Part shown: in pieces, positions 41,235-52,000 of the stretch | Position numbering within the stretch: the first letter of the stretch is position 1 | How the letters are laid out: every line of letters starts with the position of its first letter | Assembly (NCBI GenBank): GCA_018366035.1 | Contig: JAGZIW010000004.1 | Span: forward strand, 72,427-136,426 | Direction: 5' to 3' | From: Butyricicoccus pullicaecorum | GTDB taxonomy: Bacteria > Bacillota > Clostridia > Oscillospirales > Butyricicoccaceae | Length of the DNA: 64,000 nucleotides | Notes under the pieces: model-generated | The model's input: the letters and a program-made list of their open reading frames with translations, nothing else | What the model was told of the DNA's origin: nothing | Databases searched by the model: none | Translations under genes and position numbers: made by a program

Positions 41235-44180
41235 ATGAAACTGCCATTTACCACCCGCCTGCTCTCAGTAAGCCTTTGTGCCGCCCTGTTTTTGGGGTCG
41301 GCACAGGGCGCGCTGATTGATGGTGGGTTTACCTACTCTTATCGCATTGGCGCAGGTACAACCTATCAAAATACCTATGCCGTAAACGCAGCCGGCACGC
41401 AGCGTGCCAATGCCATTGAATACAAGCCCTCGCCCAATGTTTCTCCCATGGGCGTGCGCTCAGGCACACAGTTCTATGGCAACAAAAAAACGCTTTCACA
41501 GGCAACCGCTGCGCTGGAAAGTCAGGGCTATGATGTAATCGGCGGCATCAACGCCGACTTTTTCTCCACAGACAATGGAATTCCCACCGGTGTCGTAGTG
41601 GATAACGGGCGCATCATTGCCTGCAATACATGGCAGAGTGCTGTCGGTTTCCGTGAAGACGGGTCTGCTCTCATCGGGCAGCCGGTCACCTCCATTACAG
41701 TTTCCGGTGCTTCGGGCAAGGTCGGTGTCTACGGCTATAATAAAACCCGCACCTCTGTTGGGCTGTATCTGCTGGACTCCTATTATTATAATCAGACACG
41801 CTTTTCTACGCCCGGACAAAGCCTCATTCTGGAATACGACAACAAAGCCGACCTGCGTATTGGACACCCTGCCACATTTCGCGTTGTCGGCAAGAACGAC
41901 GGTGCCGAATCCTTCCCGATTGCTGAAAACCAAATGATTCTGACCAAACGTTCAGACTGCACCGCGCCTTGGATCGACTATCCGGTCGGAGAGGAACTGA
42001 CCATCACCTTTAATTCCATGATGGCAGGCTGGGACGAGGTAAAATACGCCGTGGGCGGCAAAACGCTGGTCACCAACGGGCAGGCGAACCCCACCTCGAT
42101 TGACCGCGGCTCTGCAAACTGTGCACGTACCGCGGTGGGCGTCAAGGCAGATGGTACGGTCGTACTGTTCGAAGTCGACGGAGAAACCTCATACAGCCGC
42201 GGACTCAACGCCAATGCCCTCGCAGCAGAAATGATTGCACGCGGCTGTGTGTCGGCAGTCTGTCTGGACGGCGGCGGTTCCTCAATGATGGGAATCCAGC
42301 GTCCCGGCGAGAGTACCTCCAAACTGATTTCCAAGCCCAGCGGCGGCTCGGAGCGCAAGGTGTCAAACTTTATCTTCCTTGTAAACAATAAAAAGTCAGA
42401 CGGCATCGCTACCTATCTTTATATGGAGCCAGCCATGCGTTATGTTCTGTCCGGCGCGTCAGTTCCCTTTACGGTTTCTGCGCTTGATGATGCCTCGGTC
42501 AAGACATCGATTCCGGAAGAAATCACCTATACGGTATCGGGCGGTTCCGGAACGGTCAATCAGAACCAGTTCGAAGCAGGGTCTGCCACCGGCTCTACCA
42601 CGGTTTATGCGCAGAGCGGCGGAGCAACCGGTGAAATGCAGCTCATGGTCGTTGGGGCGATTACCTCTGCCAAGATTTCTGCGAACGGCAAGGAACTCTC
42701 CTCTGCATCGGTCAAGTCGGAGGAATCCATCGATCTAGATGCTTCGCTTTTCTATAACGGATTTCCGGTTGCCGCACGAGATGATCTGCTGAAATGGAGC
42801 GTTCGAGGCGACATTGGCACCATTGATGCCAACGGTGTATTCACCGGTACCAAGAAAGGAACCGGCTCTGTGGTCGTCTCCTACGGCAATGTGTCACAGA
42901 GTATTCCGGTTTCGGTAGGCATGGGTGCACCGCAGACTTTGATTCCGATTTCCGATTTCGAAACAGCCGCACAACCCATCACTGCCATTGGAGATATCAC
43001 GCTGACCCGCACAGAAAAAGCGGAGCAGGTTGCACGCGGCAGAGGTGCGCTGGCAGCGACCATAAACGGCGGCGGCGTGCTTGAACTTCCGGAAACAGCG
43101 GTGGATAAAACCCCGACCCTGTCTCTCTGGAGCAAAGCTGAGGGAGCGTTTACCCTCACTGCCCTCTTTGCCGATGCACAGGGCGATGAACTGGAGGTCA
43201 TTCTGACACCGTCCGTCAGCACCCAATATCACCAGTTCCTTTCATGCAAGGCGCCTGCCGAGGCTTTGTATTTGACCGGACTGCGCGCAACCGGTTCGGG
43301 TACCTTGTATCTTGACCATATTCAGCTGAGCGAAACCGCACCGATTTCGACCGACGCACCGGATATTTCCTTTACCAAGGCACCAACGACCGCTTCCGTC
43401 GGAGACTCGGTGACCATCACCGGAAAAATCACACAGGAGCACGGCTCCTATCCCGTGCGCACCGACAAGGTCAAGGCATATGTCAACGGGGATCCTTCTT
43501 CCGCAAAATACAATGAGGCAACCGCTTCGATTTCCGTCCCCATGGGACAGCTTGGCAGAGGTCTGCACACGGTTGTAATCGAAGCGGCAGACGATGCAGG
43601 CAATCTTTCCCGCAAGGCAGCAACCATCACGGTTGGGAAAAACAACCCACACACCTTTGTAGACACCGGTAAAAGCTGGGCAGCCGATTACATTGACCGT
43701 CTGTCTGCACGCGGCATTATGCAGGGTTCTACGGTGAATGGCAAAAAGTATTATTATCCAAATGCAAATCTCAAGCGCAGTGAATTTGCTGCCATCATCG
43801 CCCGCACGCTGCATCTCGATACATCGTCTGCCGAAGGTCTGAATTTTGCCGATAATGCAGACATTCCCAAGTGGGCACGCGGTCCAATTGCCGCCTGTGT
43901 TCGGGAAGGCTTAATGGCAGGCTCCTCCACCGGATACTTTAATCCGCAGTCCAATATTACCCGTGCAGAGGTCATGACTGTGATTTCCCGCAGTCTGCCG
44001 CAGGGCTATGCCCCCAGCACCAAGACCTATACCGACCAAAATAAAATCCCCTCTTGGGCACTTCCTCATGTACAAACAGTCACAGCGATTGGACTCGTCG
44101 GTGGCTATCGAGATGGCTCGATCCAGCCGAAAGCACCCATCACCCGCGCGGAAATCGCTAAGATTTTTTGTTATTTATAA
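41235..44180 (+). CDS. SLH-anchored surface protein with phosphodiester glycosidase (NAGPA) domain
   Basis: A 981-residue secreted protein. Signal peptide ~1-26; NAGPA-type phosphodiester glycosidase domain ~60-390 (GGINADFFST, and CLDGGGSSMM near 345); Ig-like strands ~400-820, including a BIG2-like segment; three C-terminal SLH repeats (~805-981) that anchor it to cell-wall polymer. The family hydrolyses sugar-1-phosphodiester bonds; in bacteria the substrates are largely unknown. The ATG at 41235 follows TGAGGAAT. It lies 14 bases after aroE/K and no terminator intervenes, so it appears to be cotranscribed with the aro genes. Confidence 0.88.
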   Translation: MKLPFTTRLLSVSLCAALFLGSAQGALIDGGFTYSYRIGAGTTYQNTYAVNAAGTQRANAIEYKPSPNVSPMGVRSGTQFYGNKKTLSQATAALESQGYDVIGGINADFFSTDNGIPTGVVVDNGRIIACNTWQSAVGFREDGSALIGQPVTSITVSGASGKVGVYGYNKTRTSVGLYLLDSYYYNQTRFSTPGQSLILEYDNKADLRIGHPATFRVVGKNDGAESFPIAENQMILTKRSDCTAPWIDYPVGEELTITFNSMMAGWDEVKYAVGGKTLVTNGQANPTSIDRGSANCARTAVGVKADGTVVLFEVDGETSYSRGLNANALAAEMIARGCVSAVCLDGGGSSMMGIQRPGESTSKLISKPSGGSERKVSNFIFLVNNKKSDGIATYLYMEPAMRYVLSGASVPFTVSALDDASVKTSIPEEITYTVSGGSGTVNQNQFEAGSATGSTTVYAQSGGATGEMQLMVVGAITSAKISANGKELSSASVKSEESIDLDASLFYNGFPVAARDDLLKWSVRGDIGTIDANGVFTGTKKGTGSVVVSYGNVSQSIPVSVGMGAPQTLIPISDFETAAQPITAIGDITLTRTEKAEQVARGRGALAATINGGGVLELPETAVDKTPTLSLWSKAEGAFTLTALFADAQGDELEVILTPSVSTQYHQFLSCKAPAEALYLTGLRATGSGTLYLDHIQLSETAPISTDAPDISFTKAPTTASVGDSVTITGKITQEHGSYPVRTDKVKAYVNGDPSSAKYNEATASISVPMGQLGRGLHTVVIEAADDAGNLSRKAATITVGKNNPHTFVDTGKSWAADYIDRLSARGIMQGSTVNGKKYYYPNANLKRSEFAAIIARTLHLDTSSAEGLNFADNADIPKWARGPIAACVREGLMAGSSTGYFNPQSNITRAEVMTVISRSLPQGYAPSTKTYTDQNKIPSWALPHVQTVTAIGLVGGYRDGSIQPKAPITRAEIAKIFCYL

Positions 44181-44240
44181 GACAACACCACACAAATATG
44201 CGGTGCTGCCGTCAGGCTTTTGAAAAGGAGTTGTTTAATT

Positions 44241-44675
44241 ATGGATTTCGTTCCATACCGTCACAAGGTTCAGTATTACGAAACTGATGGAATGCGCGTC
44301 GTGCATCACTCCAACTACATTCGATTCATGGAGGAGGCACGCTGCGACCTCATGGAACAGATGGGCTACCCATATGGCAGATTGGAGGCGATGGGGTTTG
44401 GTATTCCGGTTTTGAGTGTCTCCTGTGACTATAAGCACATCAGCCGTTTTGGGGACATTCTTGTCATCGGGGTTGAGGTCAGCGAACTCAGCCCAACCCG
44501 AATGACCGTTGTCTATGAAATTCGAGATGATGCCACCGGAGAACTTCGCGCGACCGGCGAAACCAAGCACTGCTTCCTGTCCGCGTCCGGACACCCCATT
44601 TCTCTCAAGCGAGAGGCGCCGGAGGCATTTGCATATTTCCGTCTGCTGCTCAAAGAGCCGGATTCGCTTTCATAA
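44241..44675 (+). CDS. Acyl-CoA thioesterase (4-hydroxybenzoyl-CoA thioesterase/YbgC family)
   Basis: A 144-residue hotdog-fold thioesterase. The family motif YYETDGMRVVHHSNYIRFMEEAR (spread over residues ~10-32) includes the catalytic Asp. Start at 44241 after GGAG; a frame from 44220 lacks a ribosome site. Last gene before the terminator at 44721. The acyl substrate cannot be told from sequence. Confidence 0.92.
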   Translation: MDFVPYRHKVQYYETDGMRVVHHSNYIRFMEEARCDLMEQMGYPYGRLEAMGFGIPVLSVSCDYKHISRFGDILVIGVEVSELSPTRMTVVYEIRDDATGELRATGETKHCFLSASGHPISLKREAPEAFAYFRLLLKEPDSLS

Positions 44676-44720
44676 AAACAATTTTTGTCGTTTCCCCAAA
44701 AATAAATCCTTTGGGAGAAA

Positions 44721-44757
44721 AAAATGCTCTGCCAAAATTTTTGACAGAGCATTTTTA
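44721..44757 (+). terminator. Terminator of the aro operon
   Basis: AAATGCTCTG pairs with CAGAGCATTT, followed by TTT. Confidence 0.85.
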
Positions 44758-44843
44758 TAACCGTTTTGTAACCAAAAATACAACATCTCACGTATGTAAC
44801 CCGTTAATTTTGTTAATTTTTAATAAATTCATTCAAAATACGC
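44758..44843. promoter_or_regulatory. AT-rich region with GTTAATTTT and GTAACC repeats
   Basis: Upstream of the SLH gene promoter are TAACCGTTTTGTAACC, GTAACCCG and a tandem GTTAATTTT-GTTAATTTT. These resemble the TAACGATTTTGTTACC repeats before the deacetylase gene at 58.6 kb and may be regulator sites. Confidence 0.35.
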
Positions 44844-44872
44844 TGGACAACAGCCAAGCGAGGTTCTATAAT
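44844..44872 (+). promoter_or_regulatory. Promoter of the SLH surface protein
   Basis: TGGACA, 17 bases, TATAAT. Predicted to give a ~145-base 5' UTR. Confidence 0.7.
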
Positions 44873-45027
44873 AGATATTATAAAAAATGATACTCTGTTC
44901 ATTTGTCTCTAAAATATCCGTTCTTTTGCAGATATTCCTGCCGGAACGCATATTATTGTAAAGCCACAAAACATTTTGTCTGCTTCTTCAGGCAGTATGG
45001 CTTCAGGTTTGTAAAGGAGGAAGAATG

Positions 45028-48000
45028 ATGAAAACTTCAAGTACAAAACGAGTGCTGGCTTTCTGGCTGGCTGTTGCAATCTTGGGAGCACCGGCTTCCG
45101 GCGCATTTGCGGCAGGATTGACAACACTGCAATCAACTGTACAGGCGGCGGAAATGCGAGCAGAAGTTAAGCTCGAGAAATCATTTGGTCAGACAATTCA
45201 AGATGAGGAGTTAAAGCAAGCACTGATAGACGCAAAGGTAGCTACCGAGACAGATACTATTGCCTATGCAGTTGCTTCAGACGCTACAAGCAAAGAGGTC
45301 TTACAGTATAGTAGCAGTGCTGTAACTTTCCTCAAAACTGGAACTGGTAAAATTACAGCCACTATTACCCCAGCTGCTTCTGCTTCTATTTCTGATGTCT
45401 CACCCAAAACACAAGATATCACAATTACCGTTACACAAGCAGATTTAGCGAATGCGACCATAACATTAACAGATGCTGACAACCTTGTATATGACAACAC
45501 AGCTAAACAACCTGCTGTTTCCAAAGTTTCACTCAATTCTGTTGACTTGACTTCATCTGATTATGATGTTTCATACGAAAACAATACAAATGCTGGCGAA
45601 GCGTCTGTAAAAATAACCGGTAAAGGAAACTACACAGGTACTGCAATAAAAAACTTTAATATTGGAAAAGCGAATTTGACAAATCTCTCTTCCATCTCTC
45701 CCATCAAAGTAAATCAAAATGCTGGAAAAGATGCTGTAAAACAGGAACTTGACAAACAAAAAATTCAAGCTGATGGTGTGGCATCTGAAAAAGTTTCTGG
45801 TACATTTGAATTGACAAATGTTGAACAAACTTCAAAAAGTCCATCTGATTTAGATACTTTTACCCAAAATGCTGGAGATTATATTATAACAGCAACTTTT
45901 ACACCTACGGATAATAACAATTATAATCCTAAGACAGATGTAAAAATCAATTGTACTGTCACGCCTGCTGAATCTTCGTTCACTGTGCAGGAAGCTTCGG
46001 CACACGCCTTGAAAAATCTCACAGTTGGTACCCCTGTTTCAGATGTAGAACTGAAAAGCCTAGTCACAGTATCACCAGACACGCCAGATACTTATACCTA
46101 TGCTGTCAAAGGCGATCTTCCTGCTGGGCTAAGCGAATCGAATGGAAAAATTTCGGGTACTCCTAAAACAGCAGGAACTGGTTCATTTACAGTCACTGTT
46201 ACCGATAAACAACAGGTATCTAAAGAAGCTGCAATACACTATTCCGTAAGCGCACAAGCAAGCACTGCTCAGGTAATTACTCTGGATTCTGCAACAATTG
46301 CAAACGGAAAGGTATATGATGGAAATACCGATATCGACCCCAAGAGTATCGAAGTAAAGCTTTCAGGTGACACGGCAGCGCAGGCAATCCGAGACACTGA
46401 TTATACAGTATCCGGAAAGTTCAATGATGCGAATGTGGGTACCGATAAAACAGTTACCGTTACTGTTACATTGACTGATGAGGGACAAAAAAAATACACC
46501 TTTGCAAATGATCAAAAATCGGCAACAACTACTGTAAATAATGTTACCATCACCAAAGCCAAATATACCGCAGATGGTGTTGTCGACAACGCACTGGCTG
46601 TTGCGGTATCCGGCAACAAGGGCAGCACAGTATACGGAAAAATTCCAGATGCCATGGCACAGCTGAAACCAACGTATACGGTGGAAACGGTTACAGATAC
46701 AGCTAGTATCTTGAACGGCACCCCCATTGTAAACGGTAATTCTGTCAAGATTCAACTCAAGGACACAGCAGCAGAGAACCAAACTGCAACCATTCCGGTA
46801 AAGGTTTCATTCCAAAACTACGAAGATGTAACCATTACCTATACTGTGAAGGTAGTCAGCAAGAAAGACGTATCAAACGATATCCAGTTTGAAAACGCAA
46901 CAGTAACGTATGACAAAAAGCCACACAGCCTCAAGCCTGCAACGCTTTCCGGCGTAACAGCTGGTCAGAATCCAAAGTGGACTTACACCTACACCAAGAA
47001 TACCGCAGACACCTCAAAGGTGCCGGAATTCACTGAGGTTGGCGTTTACCAGATTACAGCAACCTATGAAGATGACGACAATTGGGGACAAAAGACAGCA
47101 ACGCTGACAATCGAGGCTGCTGCATCGACCTCCTCCATCACCGTTACCGCCGAGCAGCGCAAGGGATTGGCAGATGACAACTACAATAATTTCAGTATCC
47201 GCCTGCGTGATGAGGCAAACGGCTATATCCGTATTCTTGCAGATGCCAATGATTATCTGGACAGACAGGAAATCGACAACACCAATTCCGAATGGATTGG
47301 TATGGAAATCACGCCCAAGGTAAGCGGCGGTGCAGTCAATGTAGAAACCCTGTATGTCTCCACCAACGGTTCTTCTTGGAACAAGCTCTCCAAGGGCACA
47401 TACGGAAACTTCTATTTAGACGGTGTGCAGGGCAATAGCTTCTATCTATGGTATGATACCAATGATCGGGACAGTGTAGACGATTTGTATCTCGCGACCG
47501 ACAGCATGGGTGCCAACAAGTTCCAAATCCGTGTGGATTTTGATGCTTACAGCACATCTTCCGGCGGTTCGTCCTCTGGCTCGTCCTCGTCCAGCACGGA
47601 TAAGGTCAATGGCGACAAGGTTTCCACCACGACCGTTGACAAGACGCCAACTGTCAAGGGAAATCATGCAACCGTATCTATCAGCAGTTCCACACTAGAT
47701 GATGCGCTGGAGAAAAACAAGAAGGAATCCAAACGTGAAGATGCAGATAAATCCTTCATTGAACTTGATGTCAAGACCTCTAAGAGCGTAGATGACACCA
47801 CAGTTACCGTACCGGTCAAATCTCTTGATGACATTTCAGACGCAGATACAGGTCTGAGCCTTGTGACCAATCAGGGTACCATTCAGATGGACTACCATGC
47901 GCTGAGCAAAATCGTGTCTGCGGCAGACAAAAAAGAGGTTGACATCTCCATTGAGGAGGATACCTCCAATCAATATACCCTTCTCATCAAGGACGGCAGC

Positions 48001-48882
48001 AATGAGATTATCGACCTCGGCTCCGGCGAGGCAGAAATTACATTCTCTTATCGTCTAAAGAGCGGCGAAAAGGCATCTGATGTCAAGGTTTATCGTGTCG
48101 GTGATGGCAATACGACATGGCTTTCTACCTACGGCGGCAGCACAGTTTATGCAGGTACGGAAACCTACGCCGCAGCAACCGGCAGCTATGTCACCAACAT
48201 GAATGCCGATTACAATTCCTCCAAGAAGAAAATCACCTTTGCAACCGATGCGCTGGGTACCTTCCTTGTTACAACAGATACTCTGCAAACAAACAACAAG
48301 CCCGATACCTCTTATCCATCTCCTTCGACTTTCATCGATGTGCCTGCGTCCCGCTGGAGTGCACAATACATCAATAAGCTCGCATCTCTGGGTATCATCA
48401 ACGGCACAGGCGGCGGTTACTTCGAGCCAACACTCTATGTAAGCCGTGAGGAATTTGTCAAGATGCTGGCAGGGGTTGCAGGGGCAAACGTATCCGGCTA
48501 TACCTCTCAGCGCTTCCCCGATGTGTCTGCATACCGCTGGAGCGCACCATATATCGCATGGGCGGTAGACCATGGAATTACGACGGGCACCGATGGCGGA
48601 AACTTTGCGCCGACTATGAAAATCACCCGTGAAGAAATGGCAACCATGATTTATCGCTACACACAGAGCGCAGGTAAGGTTCTTCCGACCAAGAATGTCC
48701 CAACCGTCTTTTCTGACGCACACCTGATTTCCAGTTGGGCGCAGACTCCGGTTTCTGTCATTCAGCAGGCCGGCATTATCGACGGCAATGTTGTAAATGG
48801 TCGTTACAGCTTTGACCCCAAGGTACCTGCAACACGTGAGGAATGTGCAAAAATGCTCTGCCTCCTCTATGACCTCATTTAA
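45028..48882 (+). CDS. Large SLH-domain surface protein with repeated beta (MBG/YDG-like) modules
   Basis: A 1284-residue secreted protein. Signal peptide ~1-28 (ends GAFA). A series of beta-sandwich repeats follows, including MBG-type (NLVYDNTAKQPAVS near 155), YDG-type (ANGKVYDGNTDI near 430) and another MBG-like unit (TVTYDKKPHSLKP near 630). A Ser/Gly-rich linker lies near 850, and three SLH repeats (~1105-1284). It is probably an S-layer-associated adhesin or structural protein. The ATG at 45028 is seven bases from AAAGGAGG; 45025 is the alternative. The 5' third is visibly richer in A/T and Lys/Asn codons than the rest. Confidence 0.9.
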   Translation: MKTSSTKRVLAFWLAVAILGAPASGAFAAGLTTLQSTVQAAEMRAEVKLEKSFGQTIQDEELKQALIDAKVATETDTIAYAVASDATSKEVLQYSSSAVTFLKTGTGKITATITPAASASISDVSPKTQDITITVTQADLANATITLTDADNLVYDNTAKQPAVSKVSLNSVDLTSSDYDVSYENNTNAGEASVKITGKGNYTGTAIKNFNIGKANLTNLSSISPIKVNQNAGKDAVKQELDKQKIQADGVASEKVSGTFELTNVEQTSKSPSDLDTFTQNAGDYIITATFTPTDNNNYNPKTDVKINCTVTPAESSFTVQEASAHALKNLTVGTPVSDVELKSLVTVSPDTPDTYTYAVKGDLPAGLSESNGKISGTPKTAGTGSFTVTVTDKQQVSKEAAIHYSVSAQASTAQVITLDSATIANGKVYDGNTDIDPKSIEVKLSGDTAAQAIRDTDYTVSGKFNDANVGTDKTVTVTVTLTDEGQKKYTFANDQKSATTTVNNVTITKAKYTADGVVDNALAVAVSGNKGSTVYGKIPDAMAQLKPTYTVETVTDTASILNGTPIVNGNSVKIQLKDTAAENQTATIPVKVSFQNYEDVTITYTVKVVSKKDVSNDIQFENATVTYDKKPHSLKPATLSGVTAGQNPKWTYTYTKNTADTSKVPEFTEVGVYQITATYEDDDNWGQKTATLTIEAAASTSSITVTAEQRKGLADDNYNNFSIRLRDEANGYIRILADANDYLDRQEIDNTNSEWIGMEITPKVSGGAVNVETLYVSTNGSSWNKLSKGTYGNFYLDGVQGNSFYLWYDTNDRDSVDDLYLATDSMGANKFQIRVDFDAYSTSSGGSSSGSSSSSTDKVNGDKVSTTTVDKTPTVKGNHATVSISSSTLDDALEKNKKESKREDADKSFIELDVKTSKSVDDTTVTVPVKSLDDISDADTGLSLVTNQGTIQMDYHALSKIVSAADKKEVDISIEEDTSNQYTLLIKDGSNEIIDLGSGEAEITFSYRLKSGEKASDVKVYRVGDGNTTWLSTYGGSTVYAGTETYAAATGSYVTNMNADYNSSKKKITFATDALGTFLVTTDTLQTNNKPDTSYPSPSTFIDVPASRWSAQYINKLASLGIINGTGGGYFEPTLYVSREEFVKMLAGVAGANVSGYTSQRFPDVSAYRWSAPYIAWAVDHGITTGTDGGNFAPTMKITREEMATMIYRYTQSAGKVLPTKNVPTVFSDAHLISSWAQTPVSVIQQAGIIDGNVVNGRYSFDPKVPATREECAKMLCLLYDLI

Positions 48883-48913
48883 TTCTGCATCAATCAGCAG
48901 ACCCAAACAAACC

Positions 48914-48950
48914 AAGCGGCATGTCCACACAATGTGGGCATGCCGCTTGT
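48914..48950 (+). terminator. Terminator of the SLH gene
   Basis: AAGCGGCATG-CCACA pairs with TGTGG-CATGCCGCTT, followed by GTTGTT. Confidence 0.75.
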
Positions 48951-48989
48951 TGTTATTCTGACAAATAAATCGGTGTGATATGTCCATAA

Positions 48990-49033
48990 GGAAAAGCCCA
49001 AGATGCGGTCGGATATCCGACCGCATCTTGGGC
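48990..49033 (-). terminator. Perfect 38-bp palindrome, terminator of the GLUG gene
   Basis: 48996-49033 is a perfect inverted repeat (19-bp half GCCCAAGATGCGGTCGGAT). On the minus strand it is followed by TTTTCC. Confidence 0.7.
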
Positions 49034-49047
49034 CTTTGACGTATTTG

Positions 49048-52000
49048 CTACTTTTCAGATTCGGCTGGAGACGTATCTTCCCCTTCCTGTACGGGGACTT
49101 CACTTGTGTCCTGTGCAGATGCCTTTGGTTCCTTTCTGCGCTTTCTGCGTATCAGTACCACAAGCACTGCCAGCACAGCAATCACACCAACTGCAATTAT
49201 GACAGGCGTTCCGTCTCGTTTCAGTACCATAATCGTACCTTCCGGCTGTCTGTCCTCACTTACCAGATAGCTGCCATCAAGATTGCTTGGCACAATCTGC
49301 ATTTTTCCATCTTGCATGACAGCAACCGCCTTGCCGTCCTCTCCGGCGCGCACGCGAAGCGTCATGGTTTCAGGCAGCGGTGTATCGTCCTGTACACGGT
49401 ATGTATACGCCGAAATCAAGCGATACCCGCTCGGGATCTGTTCCTCCTCAGGTTCCCATTCCCGAATATCTACCATAGCATCTGGTGAGAACGCACCCTC
49501 TGCCAGAATGACTGGCTGGCTGCCCGAAGAAGAAATGGTCGAACGCAAATTATCATATACCGCATGGACAACCTGACTGCGCAAAATATTTTCCGCCGTA
49601 AAATCCTCCCATCTTCCATAGGTACCATCTGCGTCCGGCACCTCTGGAATGAGGTTTTCCGCAAGATTTCCCTGATAAGTCACAGGAATTTCCGCAATGG
49701 TCTCCCCATGTGCCACAAAAGTCATCTTGAACTCCAGAAAATCAGCCGGCACACCGCTTAGGGTTTGGAAAGTTGCGAAATCCACACCCTGCGACTGTCC
49801 AACAAAATTGATGCCATCTACACCAGCATAATCCTCGTCCAGAAAATAGTTTCCGGAGACTGTGCCCGATGCCGAGCCTGCAATCGCGCCCAGCTGTTCC
49901 CCTTCGCTGTCAATGCGGGTCATGGCACGGCAGTTGATGATATCCTTGCCAGCGCCGGCAATACCGCCCAGCGCATCACTGCCAACGAGGTCGGTTAAAG
50001 AGGCACTGTTCTGAATCTTACCGCCGGATTCTCCGGCAATACCGCCAACGCGGCTGCCAGACTCACTTTCGACCTTGCTCTTATTGATGCAGCCAATCGC
50101 AGCGCCCAACTCAGCGCGTCCCAGAATACCGCCCGCACATTCATTCTTTGCCGTGATTGTGCCATCGTTGCGGCAATCCCGCACAGTTGCCTTTAAGAAG
50201 GTATGGGTATCTACGACCAGTTTGTCCTCGTCCAAATCGACATCTTCCTCCGGATCGATTTTCAGCTCAGGCGCAACCATACCCGCAATGCCGCCTACAT
50301 TGGCATCTGCCTGAATCGCAGCTGTATTCTTACAGGAAACGACTCGCCCGGGCCCGCTCGCTCCCAGTTCATCGGAAATATCATCTACTGTCTTTTCGGG
50401 AACCTTGACAAGGTTTGTGATGGCGTCCTCTACCTTGCCCAGCTGTGCAATAATCGATTTTGTTGTACCATGCAGGTCTGTGTTTGTGCTTGATGCACCA
50501 TCTGTCATCTGCCCAACGCGGTCATTGATAATGGTCAGCTGCTGATTGACATCATTCATAGTGTCCTTACCCTTATCGCCCAATGTACTCGTATATGCAC
50601 GCAGGCGATTTTCGATGGTACTCATGTTGCTGTTGATTTGCCGCAGGCTGTTCATGGCATTGCTGCTATACGCCGCCGTATCGGAATTTATCGTGCTTGC
50701 AAGATTTTCCAGCTTTTCCAGCGCGCGCTCTGCATCTCTGAGCGACTGCTGTATCTCATCTGCCGACTGGCTGATACCCCATTGTACGTTGCCGACCATC
50801 AGCTTTATGGCATCGGTTGCATCTGCAAGCGCCTTTTTGACACGCGCAAGCCGAGCAGAGGGATCAATGGTGCCAAGCTGCCGTAAGGCTTCACTGAGCT
50901 GCTCCAGCTTATCGGTATCGCTTCCGCCTCCTGTCAAGATATCAACAACCTGTTTGACGAATCTGTCGAGACGCTTTAGATCGTCCTTTGCCCCTTCCAG
51001 CTCTGCCAGTGCATCTTGGATTCGTTCATGTGCGGTCGAGGTCGCAGAGTCCACCTCGTCAATTGCGGTCGAAACGCCATTGGTCAGCGTATAGGGGATA
51101 TCGATCAGATTTTTCCGCACCTTCTTCAAATACTTAATAACCTGTTCCAGATTTTTACTGGTTTCCTGAATGAAGGCGTCGGAATCATTGATAAGTCCAT
51201 CAAGAGAAAGGTTGATTGACTGTGCAGAAACATGGATATCTCCCAGCATTGCATCTGCGTCATCGATTGCCTCCACGCCTGCGCTGTGTGCGGTGTCACG
51301 AATTGAGCTCATTGCATCATTCATGACCTTAAAATCGTCTATCACATTGCCGGTAGCGTCTGAAACCTGATCGGCAAGCTGATTGAGCAGCCCACTCAAG
51401 CTATCGAGCGCACTGTCCAAGTCATCGATTGGCTTTGTGCCATAGGTCTTGTCAATATAAGGCTCAAACTGCCCGACAATACCGCCAACGTCTTTCCGTC
51501 CATACACCTTTCCTTGGTTTACGCAGGAAATCACACTGCCGTTTTGCATTCCCACAATACCGCCGGTATTGTATCCAACGTGCTGGTATCCGATTTCCCC
51601 CTTGTTCGTGCAGGCGCTGATCACACCACTGGATTTTCCCGTGATGCCGCCGGTATTGGTCGGAGACTGATCTCCATCAGTATTGACAGAGCCTTCATTG
51701 ATACAGCCTTGAATGGTACCCTCACTGCGTCCGGCAATGCCGCCTGCATTGGTGCTGCCTGTTACAACCACCTGACTGAGACAGTCAAGCACCACGCCGC
51801 TTGCCTCATTGACGCCAACAATACCGCCAACACTCTCGTCTCCTGTCACGGTTCCCTTGACCGCACAGGAACGGATCAGACCTTCATTGCGTCCGGCTAA
51901 AATGCCCAAGCCCGATTTTGTTCCTTCCGGCTCTACCGTACCCGAAACGGTCAGGCTGTGTACAGATGCGCCGGATTTGATATAGCGGAACAATCCACGG

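Noticed and set aside
44758..44843. Firm assignment of the GTAACC repeats to the same regulator as the deacetylase promoter
   Set aside because: Similarity is partial and spacing is not 21 bases, so it is listed only as a weak regulatory region.
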